NCBI RefSeq assembly: GCF_014195535.1
Contig: NZ_JACIBY010000004.1
Location: forward strand, 568,349-607,082
Reading direction: 5' to 3'
Length of the DNA: 38,734 nt
Source: Runella defluvii
Lineage (GTDB): Bacteria > Bacteroidota > Bacteroidia > Cytophagales > Spirosomataceae
Shown: positions 8,596 to 17,180 of the stretch, piece after piece
Numbering within the stretch: position 1 is the stretch's first letter
Layout: each line of letters begins with the position of its first letter
Translations under genes and position numbers: made by a program
Notes under the pieces: generated by a model
Databases searched by the model: none
What the model was told of the DNA's origin: nothing
Seen by the model: only the letters and a program-made list of their open reading frames with translations

Positions 8596-9378
8596 CTAGG
8601 AAAAAGCAAAGCGTTTTTGGAGCCAATCGAATCCTTTGTCGAGCAATAACCCGACGGTGCCAATGATAAGAATCGCCGACAAGATTTTCTCAAGGCTAAG
8701 GGCGTTCCAGCTATCCCAAACAAAAAAGCCAATGCCAACGCCCCCCGAGAGCATTTCGCCTGCCACAATCACCATCCAAGCTACCCCAATGCTGAGGCGT
8801 AAACCCGTGATAATGTGTGGCAAAGCGTAGGGGATGATGACTTTGATGATGTACTTCCAACGAGAAAATCCGAACGCTTTTGCCACGTTTTTATGGTCTT
8901 GGGGGATGGAGGCCACGCCAAAGGCCGTATTGATTAAAGTAGGCCAAAGGCTTGTTACAAAAATGATGAAAACGGTGGCTCCCTCGGCAGCTTTGAAGGC
9001 CAATAGCCCCAACGGAAACCAAGCCAAGGGCGAAACAGGACGGAGGATTTGAACAATGGGATTGATGAGGCGAAAAGCCGTTTTGCTCGAACCAATCAGC
9101 AGCCCAAGTGGAATGGCCAACAGACTCCCCGCACCAAAACCGCTAAATACGCGAATGAGAGAGCTGAAAAGCTGATTTCCAATGCCTTTGTCGTTGGGGC
9201 CGTAATCGTAAAAAGGCGTAGCGAGCATTTCGCTGAAAACCGCCCAAGTGGACACTGGATTCGGGATTTCGTTGTTGGTCAGTAATGATACCGTCCACCA
9301 AGCTCCCAGTAAAAGTACGGCGCTACCTAGGCCGAACAGCACTGGCAAGTAGGTTTGAAAATTGAGTAGTTTTTTCAT
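8596..9378 (-). CDS. nrtB: Nitrate ABC transporter permease
   Basis: This 260-residue inner-membrane protein has about six hydrophobic helices. The binding-protein-dependent permease motif is seen around residues 150-200 (FGVASIPQDHKNVAKAFGFSRWKYIIKVIIPYALP interpreted in parts), which docks the ATPase. The C-terminus has GIGFFVWDSWNAL, typical of the NrtB/SsuC/TauC class. It starts 7 bp after nrtA and is followed by nrtD. Confidence 0.9.
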   Translation of the reverse strand: MKKLLNFQTYLPVLFGLGSAVLLLGAWWTVSLLTNNEIPNPVSTWAVFSEMLATPFYDYGPNDKGIGNQLFSSLIRVFSGFGAGSLLAIPLGLLIGSSKTAFRLINPIVQILRPVSPLAWFPLGLLAFKAAEGATVFIIFVTSLWPTLINTAFGVASIPQDHKNVAKAFGFSRWKYIIKVIIPYALPHIITGLRLSIGVAWMVIVAGEMLSGGVGIGFFVWDSWNALSLEKILSAILIIGTVGLLLDKGFDWLQKRFAFS

Positions 9379-9385
9379 GGGGAAA

Positions 9386-10591
9386 CTATTTTTTCGTTGA
9401 AGCTAAATACGCACCGACATTGCTTGGGTCAAACGACACATCGTAGGTGGTTTTGAAAGGTTTCATATCGTCGGTCATGATGGGTATTTTGGCTTCGTGA
9501 GCAACTTCTGCAAACAGGTCGTCGAGAATGAGTTTTTCTGCAATTCCTTTAAAATCAGGGTTAGATTTGAGGTATCCAAACCGCACATACTGCGCCATAA
9601 ACCACATGCCGTGCGATTTGCGCGGGGTGTTTACGTAGCCTTTGTTGTAAAAAGTCATGTAATCTTCTTTGTATTTGGCAACCCCTAAGTCGCAACCTAA
9701 ATCGCTCGAACCGAGCAGACGCGCTTCAATAACAGGCAGAGCTGCGTTTACATAATAGGGTTTTGAGAGCCAACCCGCTGCTTTTTTGCGGTTGCCTATG
9801 TTGTCGAGCCATTGACAGGCTTCGAGAATCGCCTTCATGACGTTTTTGAGGTTTTCGCGTTCTTGGGCCGCAAATGCTTTGTTGACAACCAGTGCTTTTT
9901 CGGGATGGTGTTTCCAAATATCTTGCGACGCTATTTGGGTAAAACCGATGTTTTGGGATGCTGCCACGCCGTTCCAAGGTTCGCCCACGCAGTAGCCTTC
10001 CATGTTATCGACGCGCATATTGGCGACCATTTGTGGCGGCGGTATCGTGATGATACCTACACTCTTTTGGTTAATACCCGCCGCCGCCATCCAGTTGCGA
10101 AGCCAAATGTCGTGCGTTCCTCCTGGGAAAGTCATGGCAAAAGTCACTTCTTTACGGCCTTGCACTTGCTTCACGGCAGCGTTTACTTTGCCCACTTCTT
10201 TGTAGCCTACAAGTCCACAAAAATCTTTGGAAAGGGTAATAGCTTGGCCGTTGTTGTTGAGTACCATCGCAATTTGCATTTCGGAGCCTGCTTTACCACC
10301 TACTCCCGTATAAACCGAGAAAGGCATTCCAAAAAGGCAATGAGCGCCGTCGAGCTCGCCATTAAGGACTTTGTCGCGGATATTGGCCCAAGAAGCTTCT
10401 TTGGTCAAAACGACATCAACGCCGTATTTTTGGAAAAGACCTAGTTCTTTGGCAGCGACCAAAGGAGCGCAGTCGGTGAGCGGTATAAAGCCCAATTTGA
10501 CTTGGGGAAGTGCTGCTTTGCGCATCGACATACCCGCAATGAGAACCACGGCTGCACAGGCAGCAAGGAGAAATTTATAACTTACTTTCAT
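9386..10591 (-). CDS. nrtA: NrtA/CmpA-like nitrate-binding protein
   Basis: This 401-residue exported protein should capture nitrate in the periplasm and deliver it to NrtB. After a hydrophobic N-terminal segment (about 6-22) the mature part begins with VKLGFIPLTDCAPLVAAKELG, which closely follows the opening of NrtA/CmpA/NMT1-type proteins. Later motifs include HCLFGMPFSVYTG, FPGGTHDIWLRNW and GYCVGEPWN, the last being a ligand-pocket region of NrtA. The sequence LAAC around residues 9-12 could be a lipobox but sits early in the hydrophobic stretch, so soluble, anchored or lipidated forms are all possible. Bicarbonate (CmpA) is the alternative ligand; the adjacent nitrate reductase favours nitrate. 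Confidence 0.92.
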   Translation of the reverse strand: MKVSYKFLLAACAAVVLIAGMSMRKAALPQVKLGFIPLTDCAPLVAAKELGLFQKYGVDVVLTKEASWANIRDKVLNGELDGAHCLFGMPFSVYTGVGGKAGSEMQIAMVLNNNGQAITLSKDFCGLVGYKEVGKVNAAVKQVQGRKEVTFAMTFPGGTHDIWLRNWMAAAGINQKSVGIITIPPPQMVANMRVDNMEGYCVGEPWNGVAASQNIGFTQIASQDIWKHHPEKALVVNKAFAAQERENLKNVMKAILEACQWLDNIGNRKKAAGWLSKPYYVNAALPVIEARLLGSSDLGCDLGVAKYKEDYMTFYNKGYVNTPRKSHGMWFMAQYVRFGYLKSNPDFKGIAEKLILDDLFAEVAHEAKIPIMTDDMKPFKTTYDVSFDPSNVGAYLASTKK

Positions 10592-10628
10592 TGATTTAGA
10601 TGGTTAAAATGGACTAAAGCGGTTGAGT

Positions 10629-12173
10629 TTATTGCTTGATAGCCACGGGTTTGGTATAGAAGAAGTCAGGGCGGATGTTCAGCATCAAGTACGCCCAGTT
10701 AGCGCTGTGTTTGCTTTTGTCCATCGTGCCCAATTTGGCATATTCGAGGCTATTGGTGCCACTCAAATGCGAATACCCCAACTCGATGTTGGTGAATTTG
10801 TTGAGGTTATAATTGACAATAAAATCAAATTCATTGCCCAATTGGCGCGCAATTTTTCCCACCGAGGCGTCTAGGCCATTTTTCATGTCATTGGCCAAGG
10901 CAAAATTGTGGAAGTCGAGAGTAAAATAGAGGTTTGGATTGGCGACGTATTTGGTTTTTACGAAGGCATTGGCCAAACCACCCGCGGCGGCCCCTGTGCC
11001 TACGTAGAAGTAATCCATGTAGCCCCAATGGCGGTGTGGAGTGCCATACAATGGATCGAAGCGATGGTCTTTGCCATCAGGCGAAACGGTATTGTTGCCC
11101 GAAAGTACTTCATAACCAGGGCCAAACGAGAATTTGCCTTTTTGGACACTAAAGTTAGCCCCGTAGTGGAAAGCCGTCACTTCTTGCCCGTCGCGGTTTT
11201 TACCACCTTGTTTATACGCAAAGGCTTGCCACGCTATTTTCCCTAGTTTAGAGGACGCATTGCCCACGAGCCCCGTAAGCATCGCCCCGTAGGTAAGGCG
11301 GCTGTTGGTTCCTTCTACGTCGTAGCGGCGGCCATAGACTACGCCGTTGGCGGTGCTACCGAGGCTGTCTATACGGTACTTTTGGAAATCATCTTTGAAG
11401 ACCAATCCCGAGAATTTTGTCAGTCCAAATTTGCGGCTCAAGTAAAGCATTTGCATTGATTTGAACATTTGATTTTGCCCGTTGGTGCTGAGCGGGGAGG
11501 CCAATACGGGAGCGCCTCCTTTGCCCGAAGTGGGTAAGAAGTCGGAAGGAATGGTGACGTACGCCCCTTTGGAATTGGCAACGGTGGTAGGTGCATTGCC
11601 AGCGGTATAAAATGTCCCTGCTCGACCAAAGGCATCCGAATTTTGGTTGAAAGCAACGCCAAGGTCGATTTGCCAACCTTTTTTCATGGCTTTCAGTAGC
11701 GCCATGTCAAATCGGCGACCTTGCTGAAGCCAGTCGAGGTTGCCAATCAAACGCACATCGTCGTAGATTAACTCCTGACGGCCTACTTTGAGGGAAAGGT
11801 TGTCGAATGCCTTAAACTTAATGGTGGTGTCGGCGATGTTGGCCAGTACAATTTCGGCCCATGCTTCGTGGACAAACAACTTAGAACCATCGGCGTTGTT
11901 GATAGACGCCGCGTCTTGTCCCCAGACGCGTACATCCCGTACGTTCATGCCAAACGTAAGCCGATCCCACTTGTAGCCGAAGTTCAAACTGGTTCGTTGG
12001 GAGGTGAAAACGGCGGGCTTTGCGCCGATTTTAGCAAGATTTCCCAGGCCGTCACGTACTTCGGTACGAGTTCGTAATTGGCCTTGAAGCGAAATTTGAG
12101 AATGAGTAATTCTACTTATCAGTAGAGCAAAAAGAAGTACGCTGCACGATTGGACGTGTAACAATTTTTTCAT
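10629..12173 (-). CDS. Alginate-export-family outer-membrane porin
   Basis: The 514-residue protein has a signal peptide (about 1-26) and a body of alternating aromatic and polar residues ending in strands such as MLNIRPDFFY, as in 16-18-stranded barrels. The pattern SLQGQLRTRTEVRDGLG, RTSLNFGYKWDRLTFGMNVRDVRVWGQD and LKVGRQELIYDDVRLIGNLDWLQQGRRFD is characteristic of the alginate_exp family. It is the first gene of the nitrate locus, 37 bp before nrtA, so I infer that it is the outer-membrane channel for nitrate rather than for alginate. No polysaccharide genes lie nearby. Confidence 0.85.
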   Translation of the reverse strand: MKKLLHVQSCSVLLFALLISRITHSQISLQGQLRTRTEVRDGLGNLAKIGAKPAVFTSQRTSLNFGYKWDRLTFGMNVRDVRVWGQDAASINNADGSKLFVHEAWAEIVLANIADTTIKFKAFDNLSLKVGRQELIYDDVRLIGNLDWLQQGRRFDMALLKAMKKGWQIDLGVAFNQNSDAFGRAGTFYTAGNAPTTVANSKGAYVTIPSDFLPTSGKGGAPVLASPLSTNGQNQMFKSMQMLYLSRKFGLTKFSGLVFKDDFQKYRIDSLGSTANGVVYGRRYDVEGTNSRLTYGAMLTGLVGNASSKLGKIAWQAFAYKQGGKNRDGQEVTAFHYGANFSVQKGKFSFGPGYEVLSGNNTVSPDGKDHRFDPLYGTPHRHWGYMDYFYVGTGAAAGGLANAFVKTKYVANPNLYFTLDFHNFALANDMKNGLDASVGKIARQLGNEFDFIVNYNLNKFTNIELGYSHLSGTNSLEYAKLGTMDKSKHSANWAYLMLNIRPDFFYTKPVAIKQ

Positions 12174-12683
12174 AATTTTGTAACGTTTTAAGTTAATCCC
12201 TAATTTAGAACTACCAATAGCCCCGTCAGAACCGCCATTCTGCGGGGTTTTTCTTTTTCCTTACCACGAGCGTCCGCCAACGCCGTTATAAGTTCACGTA
12301 AGAGCATCCAATGTTAGTGAGGTGGGTGATTACTAATATTCTTAAAAAAATTCAATTTGTCCTTTTTTTGTTTTTTTTAGCGTCAATTCGCTAAAAAACC
12401 ACTTGTGAAAAATATCGTTTGTAAAAAAAAGATTATCAAAAAAGTTTATACATTTACTACTCGATTTAAGCAAAATAATATTTGTTATTTGTGTCTGCTT
12501 AAAAATTTTACTTAAAGCTAGGCTCAATTTGTATAAATGCCAAATTTTAGTTTCGTTTTTTGAGTAAAAAGCCAAAAGTTCTTTATATTTTCAAAAAGTT
12601 TCTTTGAAAAAGTACTATTTGAAAATAATAAATTGTGATATTTGATAATGTTAGTTTTTAAACTAAGTAATTTATAAGTAATT
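12174..12683. other. Divergent intergenic region, AT-rich
   Basis: This 510-bp gap separates the porin gene from the divergent TrpD2-like gene. Positions 12330-12680 are very AT-rich and contain no credible gene. A terminator-like hairpin lies at 12221-12260. The control sites of the nitrate locus must be here, but I find no clear promoter for either direction; TTG at 12529-12531 with TAGTTTCG at 12548-12555 is a poor plus-strand candidate. Confidence 0.6.
12221..12260 (+). terminator. Orphan plus-strand intrinsic terminator
   Basis: CCCCG-t-CAGAA pairs with TTCTG-CGGGG around a 6-nt loop and is followed by TTTTTCTTTTT. The structure would stop plus-strand transcription, yet no plus-strand gene lies upstream. 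On the minus strand it falls about 50 nt before the porin start, in its leader. Confidence 0.7.
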
Positions 12684-13958
12684 GTGACAGCAACAGATTT
12701 CGCCTTAAAATACAATATAGATACACCCCTCGCGAAAGGAATTCGCCAAGTAGGGATAGGAAAACATGGAAGTAAATCACTCTCTGCCGAATTGGTGGAA
12801 GAGTGTTTGGCCGAACTTCACCGAGGGGCAGCTAGTCATCTACAAAAAGGCATCTTTTTTGGCGCACTGATGATGAAAGGCCCGACCGAAGCAGAGTTAA
12901 AGTTAGAAGAATACATAGGCAAACACGCGTTTAGTAACCCTGTCTTTTTTCTAAACCGACTGTGTCCCGATTTGCCTCCCCAATTGTTTCCGATTGGCGT
13001 GAAACTCCTCAATGGGCACTCACTACAGGTGTCAGAAGCGCATCAATTGGGGGATTTTTTGTTTACGAGCGATTGCTGTGAAACCTTTAAAGGCATGGCC
13101 GTCAGTATTCTTCGGGTGCGGTACGAGACAAACGATGAGTACGAAGGGTTGTACGATGCCGTGAAAACTACCTTTACGCCTGGTTTTCAGCGGCACGTTA
13201 AAACCAAATTTCCCATTGTACAACTGGCCGAACCCTTCGATGGCGTGGAACATTCGTACATGATTACGCCGCTGTTGGCTTATTTTTTCCAAGAACGAAA
13301 TTACAACGCCGTTACGGCACTTGGGCGGTCGTCGGGGCCAAAATATGGACTTAATTCCCACGATTTATATTTATACATGGGAAGTTGGTTGCTGGCCGAC
13401 AACCACGAGTTGCTCGAAATGAACCCCACTTATGGCTGGGTACTCGACCAAAAATTGCTTTCTCCCGCCCTTGATGGTTGGGTTGAACGCCGTCGGACGG
13501 CCGTAAAACGCCCGTTTTTGGCTACCCTCGAAAAGGTATTAAATCCTTGCGGTGCTCGTATATTGGTGACGTCGGTGTTTCATATTACTTACCAAATGAA
13601 AATGGCCGAGTTGGCGTTGATGGCAGGTTTTGACGGCGTAATGGTGCTTAAACGTGGGTTGGAAGGAAGCCTTGCCCCTGCCACGTCCAAAGCCAATGGC
13701 TTGCTGTGTGCCGTAAGAAATGCCAATGGACATTTGTTTTTTACGCACTTAGAGCACGATTTTCCGATGTTTGCGCAGTTCCGTACGGAAGCCGATGATG
13801 TCGTTGCAAACCCTACGGCCGAAGTGAATGCTACGCTGATTCGGAAGTATTTGCACAATGGCCGCACCGATTACCACGATTTTGATAACCGTGTCAATTA
13901 TGCCAAAACCTTGTATATGCGTGGACTTGACTGGATTGAAAATCAGATTGGGTATTGA
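12684..13958 (+). CDS. TrpD2/YbiB-like protein (anthranilate phosphoribosyltransferase fold)
   Basis: The 424-residue product shows a small helical N-terminal domain (about 15-75: LSAELVEECLAELHRGAASHLQKG in pieces) like glycosyltransferase family 3 N-domains, then a large alpha/beta body. Near 320-340 it has GFDGVMVLKRGLEGSLAP, close to the anion-binding region of TrpD2 proteins such as YbiB. The classical TrpD glycine loop GTGGD is missing, so anthranilate phosphoribosyl transfer is unlikely; YbiB of E. coli binds nucleic acid. The GTG at 12684 is the start, because an in-frame stop sits at 12675 and the first internal ATG is over 60 codons later. It diverges from the nitrate locus, hinting at a linked role. 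Confidence 0.7.
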   Translation: MTATDFALKYNIDTPLAKGIRQVGIGKHGSKSLSAELVEECLAELHRGAASHLQKGIFFGALMMKGPTEAELKLEEYIGKHAFSNPVFFLNRLCPDLPPQLFPIGVKLLNGHSLQVSEAHQLGDFLFTSDCCETFKGMAVSILRVRYETNDEYEGLYDAVKTTFTPGFQRHVKTKFPIVQLAEPFDGVEHSYMITPLLAYFFQERNYNAVTALGRSSGPKYGLNSHDLYLYMGSWLLADNHELLEMNPTYGWVLDQKLLSPALDGWVERRRTAVKRPFLATLEKVLNPCGARILVTSVFHITYQMKMAELALMAGFDGVMVLKRGLEGSLAPATSKANGLLCAVRNANGHLFFTHLEHDFPMFAQFRTEADDVVANPTAEVNATLIRKYLHNGRTDYHDFDNRVNYAKTLYMRGLDWIENQIGY

Positions 13959-14028
13959 ATAAAGTGCACAAAGGGTATAAATAAGAGGAAAAGTGTCTTT
14001 TGGGATAAACCAATCACTTAACTCTTGA

Positions 14029-14904
14029 ATGAAAATGAAAAAAACCTTTTGGATGATTGCCATTGCTTTGCTGTTGGCAGGGCAGGGAGTAGTTGCGCAG
14101 TCAAAAGTCTATGACAACCTGAGTTTGCCGAGTAAAATCCTCAAAAGCGACCGCAAGTTTGCCATTTATCTTCCTCCCAATTACGAAGCCTCTCAGCGGA
14201 GCTATCCTGTGTTGTATTTGCTCCACGGAGCTGGCGATGACCAAACGGGCTGGGTGCAATTTGGTGAAGTGCAGCACATTGCCGACAAAGCATTTGCTGA
14301 AGGCAAAGCCACGCCGATGATTATTGTGATGCCAGATGCCAATACGGGGCAACGCGGCTACGCCAATGACCCTAAAAACGAATGGCGGTACGAAGATTTT
14401 TTCTTTCAAGAATTGATGCCGTACATTGAAAAGAACTACCGAACCAAACCCGAAAAGCGTTTTAGAGCGGTTGCTGGCTTGTCGATGGGGGGAGGAGGTA
14501 CGTTTACCTATGCGCTTCGCCGTCCCGAACTTTTTTCATCGGCCTGCCCTTTGAGTGCTGCTACAGGCCCGATGAATTTGGAAATGACCAAGGCCACTTT
14601 AAAACGCGCAAAACCCGAGGTTGAATATACCGATGCCGAAGTGGAAGCGTATTACAAACGCCAAAGTGTGCTGGAGCTTATCAACGCTGTGCCAGATGAT
14701 AAGAAAAAGGCGGTGCGTTGGTATATCGACTGTGGCGACGATGATTTTCTTTATGAAGGTAACTCATTGGTACACATCGCGATGAAGAAAAAAGAGATTC
14801 CGCACGAGTTTCGTATCCATGACGGAGGACATACTTGGACGTATTGGCGCCGTGCCCTGCCCGAAGTGCTAGGCTTTATTTCGGATGCTTTCCATCAATA
14901 TTAA
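14029..14904 (+). CDS. Secreted alpha/beta-hydrolase, esterase-D/feruloyl-esterase type
   Basis: The 291-residue protein has a signal peptide ending near VVAQ (residue 24). The catalytic triad is readable: nucleophile S152 in GLSMGG, an aspartate at 237-239 in CGDDDF, and H268 in DGGHTW. LLHGAGDDQTGW at 64-75 forms the oxyanion region. The family covers feruloyl and acetylxylan esterases, trehalose mycolyltransferases and S-formylglutathione hydrolases; export points to a carbohydrate ester substrate. Start may be 14029 or the ATG at 14035. It is 70 bp after the TrpD2-like gene and ends at a strong terminator. Confidence 0.88.
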   Translation: MKMKKTFWMIAIALLLAGQGVVAQSKVYDNLSLPSKILKSDRKFAIYLPPNYEASQRSYPVLYLLHGAGDDQTGWVQFGEVQHIADKAFAEGKATPMIIVMPDANTGQRGYANDPKNEWRYEDFFFQELMPYIEKNYRTKPEKRFRAVAGLSMGGGGTFTYALRRPELFSSACPLSAATGPMNLEMTKATLKRAKPEVEYTDAEVEAYYKRQSVLELINAVPDDKKKAVRWYIDCGDDDFLYEGNSLVHIAMKKKEIPHEFRIHDGGHTWTYWRRALPEVLGFISDAFHQY

Positions 14905-14910
14905 TCAAAA

Positions 14911-14950
14911 AACAAAAAATCCCTCAGTCAAAGCCGAGGGATTTTTTGTT
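14911..14950 (+). terminator. Intrinsic terminator of the esterase gene
   Basis: Arms of 15 bp (AACAAAAAATCCCTC and its complement) flank a 10-nt loop, with the T-run in the right arm. It begins 7 bp after the esterase stop. Confidence 0.85.
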
Positions 14951-15000
14951 TCCGTTTATCCTTGTTTAGTGCCGTTTATAAAAATATTTTACTACAACAA

Positions 15001-15041
15001 GGTACTATGTATTGCAAAGTATCTTTCATAGCATATATTCG
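15001..15041 (+). promoter_or_regulatory. Palindromic operator and promoter of the 15085 gene
   Basis: GTACTATG (15002-15009) and CAAAGTAT (15015-15022) form an imperfect palindrome (6 of 8 pairs) around TATTG. The TTG at 15012-15014 in the centre, 19 nt, and TATATTCG (15034-15041, one mismatch to TAnnTTTG) make a plausible promoter. The same arrangement recurs at 17224-17265. Confidence 0.55.
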
Positions 15042-15084
15042 TGGGTAAATTAACAACCATCCATCACGTTTAAAAAGTAAAGCT

Positions 15085-15465
15085 ATGAAAACAACCGTCT
15101 TTTTTGCCACATTTTGTATTATCGTAGGGATTGCGAGTCTTCCTTATTTTGTAAAAGAAGCCAATGGTGACAATATAAGTATCAGTGTGAGCGACTCGGA
15201 CAATGTCTATAAAGTATCAGCGGATTATCCCAAAGACAAAGCAAGGAACGTTCAAAAGTGTTTGGATAAATGCCTTGACCCGTCGGGGATGTCATTTGTT
15301 AATGCCGAAATAGACGGCGACATTAACCCTGGGAATGGGATGTTTTTTCACATCAAATCATCTCCAGGGAAGTTGAGAATCAAATTTGACAAACGAAAAA
15401 ACTCTGCAACCTCACTACGAAAAATGAAACAACTAGGAGAGGAGCTAAAAAAGGCAGTACTTTAG
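15085..15465 (+). CDS. Small exported protein of unknown function
   Basis: I do not recognise the family. The 126-residue protein has an N-terminal hydrophobic segment (about 4-22) serving as signal peptide or anchor, then a beta-rich part (NISISVSDSDNVYKVSADY) and a basic helical tail (RKMKQLGEELKKAV). A C-x3-C pair (KCLDKC, about 58-62) could form a disulphide or bind metal. It stands alone, convergent to mnmA, and shares its promoter palindrome with the paralogue cluster at 17345. Confidence 0.7.
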   Translation: MKTTVFFATFCIIVGIASLPYFVKEANGDNISISVSDSDNVYKVSADYPKDKARNVQKCLDKCLDPSGMSFVNAEIDGDINPGNGMFFHIKSSPGKLRIKFDKRKNSATSLRKMKQLGEELKKAVL

Positions 15466-15489
15466 GAGAAGGTCGAGGGGAGAGTGTCG

Positions 15490-15558
15490 AATGTCGAGTG
15501 CAGAATGCAGAATGTCGAGTAGGTTCCATTCGACATTCTGCACTCTATACTCGACATT
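15490..15558. repeat. Imperfect inverted repeat between convergent genes
   Basis: The left arm (15490-15519, built from two AATGTCGAG-type words separated by GCAGAATGCAG) pairs with the right arm (15529-15558) with about three mismatches over 30 nt around a 9-nt loop. It lies between two convergent genes and may terminate both, but its internal repetition looks like a dispersed palindromic element. Confidence 0.75.
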
Positions 15559-15563
15559 AAAAA

Positions 15564-16670
15564 TTATTCTTCTTTGAAGCTTTTACTGATCCAGCCTCCG
15601 CCTACTACGTCGTCGCCTTCGTAGAAAACGGCCGCTTGTCCTGGAGCGATGGCGCTTACCGATTCGTGGAAACGCACCTTGATGCGGTCGTCTTCGACTT
15701 GGGTAATGAGGGCAGGAGCGCCGTCGTGTTTATAACGAACTTTCGTGATGGTTTCGATGGGCGATTCAATACGCGCGTATTTTTGGAGGTTCAGTTTTGA
15801 GACAAACATCCCGTTACGCTCCAGTTCTTTGTCGCGCCCAAGAACCACTTCATTGGTTTCTTTACGAATTTCGGTCACAAAAACGGGATAACCCAAAGCG
15901 ATGCCTAAGCCTTTGCGTTGTCCGATGGTATAAAAAGGATACCCTTCGTGTTTGCCCACAACACTTCCGTCTTGGAGTACGTAATTTCCACCCGCTACTT
16001 GTCCTTCGAGTTCGGGTAAGCGGCGTTTGAGGAAACCACGGTAATCGTTATCGGGCACAAAACAGATTTCGTAACTTTCCGATTTATTCACCAAATCCAT
16101 GAAACCACGTTCTTTGGCCATTTCACGGATTTCGCTTTTGTGCAAATTTCCCAAAGGTAACTTCGTGCGTGCCAAGCTTTCCTGCGATACCCCCCAAAGC
16201 ACATAACTCTGGTCTTTCCAAGCGTCGATGCCTTTTGATACCACAAAGCGATTGTTTTCTTCGCGCAGGTTGGCATAGTGGCCCGTGGCAATAAACTCAC
16301 AGTCGAGGCGGTCGGCGCGGCGCAGGAGTGCATCCCATTTGATGTGGGTGTTACACAACACGCATGGGTTGGGCGTGCGTCCTTCCAAATATTCGCCCGT
16401 AAAGTGGTCGATGACATAATCACCAAATTCGTTACGAATATCTAATATATAATGAGGAAAGCCGAGTTCGACGGCAATGGTGCGGGCGTCGTTGATGGAA
16501 TCGAGCGAGCAGCAGCCCGTTTCTTTTTTTGTGCCGCCACTGCTGGCATAGTCCCACGTTTTCATGGTCATGCCAATTACTTCGTAGCCTTGTTCGTGTA
16601 ATAAGACAGATGCAAGAGAGCTGTCGATGCCGCCACTCATGGCGACCAAAATACGTCCGTGTTTGCTCAT
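15564..16670 (-). CDS. mnmA: tRNA-specific 2-thiouridylase
   Basis: MnmA uses ATP and a persulfide relay to put sulfur on U34 of tRNA-Lys, -Glu and -Gln. The 368-residue protein has the PP-loop SGGIDSS at 12-18, the first catalytic cysteine C106 in NPCVLCN, and the second C203 in YEICFVPDN. The C-terminal beta-barrel ends with GQAAVFYEGDDVVGGGWI. Length fits the family. It is a single gene on the minus strand, convergent to the 15085 gene. A possible -7 box TATTTTTG lies at 16737-16730. Confidence 0.97.
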   Translation of the reverse strand: MSKHGRILVAMSGGIDSSLASVLLHEQGYEVIGMTMKTWDYASSGGTKKETGCCSLDSINDARTIAVELGFPHYILDIRNEFGDYVIDHFTGEYLEGRTPNPCVLCNTHIKWDALLRRADRLDCEFIATGHYANLREENNRFVVSKGIDAWKDQSYVLWGVSQESLARTKLPLGNLHKSEIREMAKERGFMDLVNKSESYEICFVPDNDYRGFLKRRLPELEGQVAGGNYVLQDGSVVGKHEGYPFYTIGQRKGLGIALGYPVFVTEIRKETNEVVLGRDKELERNGMFVSKLNLQKYARIESPIETITKVRYKHDGAPALITQVEDDRIKVRFHESVSAIAPGQAAVFYEGDDVVGGGWISKSFKEE

Positions 16671-16848
16671 GTGTCGTTTCTAAACGGATTCAAAGTCCGC
16701 CGAATTAGTTGAAAAAATAATTGATGCTACAAAAATAGCCATGAAATTCGTAACGAAGGTAGGTGGGTTAAAGTTCTTTTTCGGACGACTTGTAAGATAT
16801 TTTAAACGTTTCATCCCCCGAAAAGGATGATTTAACACATTTTTATTC

Positions 16849-16876
16849 TTGGATGCAACCTTCCGTTATACATTTG
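16849..16876 (+). promoter_or_regulatory. Bacteroidota-type promoter with distant gene
   Basis: TTG (16849-16851), 17 nt, and TACATTTG (16869-16876) fit the consensus. The next plus-strand gene starts 460 bp further on, so this would drive a very long leader or a small RNA. Confidence 0.55.
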
Positions 16877-17135
16877 CATCATTAGAGTGCGTTTATGATT
16901 TAAACGGTTCTTTGAAAATGTATAACCAAGTGAAATGTCCGCTATTGTAATTTAAACTGTTCGGAAACGGACAAATTTAAAATCGCTCAAAAAATATAAG
17001 TACCTGAAAATGAGTGGTATAAATTAAGTTAAATAGCTGGCACAACCTTTGAAAGTAAATAATTACAACAGCGATGTAACCTTTTGAACGATAGACAGTA
17101 TTTAACAACAGCCATTAAGATTTTTTTTTACAGCC

Positions 17136-17180
17136 ATGAAGACAAGTAACTCATTCACTCAAATTTCCCTTAGTACATAA
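17136..17180 (+). CDS. Possible 14-codon small reading frame
   Basis: The frame ATGAAGACAAGT...TAA encodes MKTSNSFTQISLST and is preceded by ACAGCC in the same way as the three paralogue genes downstream. It could be a leader peptide or a decayed start of a fourth paralogue. There is no other evidence for translation. Confidence 0.2.
   Translation: MKTSNSFTQISLST

Noticed and set aside
9812..10444. 210-codon plus-strand frame inside nrtA
   Set aside because: It is the antisense shadow of a well-supported gene and shows no recognisable motif.
10629..12173. Alginate exporter
   Set aside because: Family resemblance only; all neighbours concern nitrate uptake and reduction.
12342..12715. Minus-strand frames of 77 and 63 codons in the AT-rich gap
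   Set aside because: Composition is driven by A/T runs (Lys, Phe, Asn, Leu rich), the two overlap each other, and one runs into the TrpD2-like start.
12684..13958. Anthranilate phosphoribosyltransferase (trpD)
   Set aside because: The catalytic glycine loop is missing and no other trp gene is nearby.
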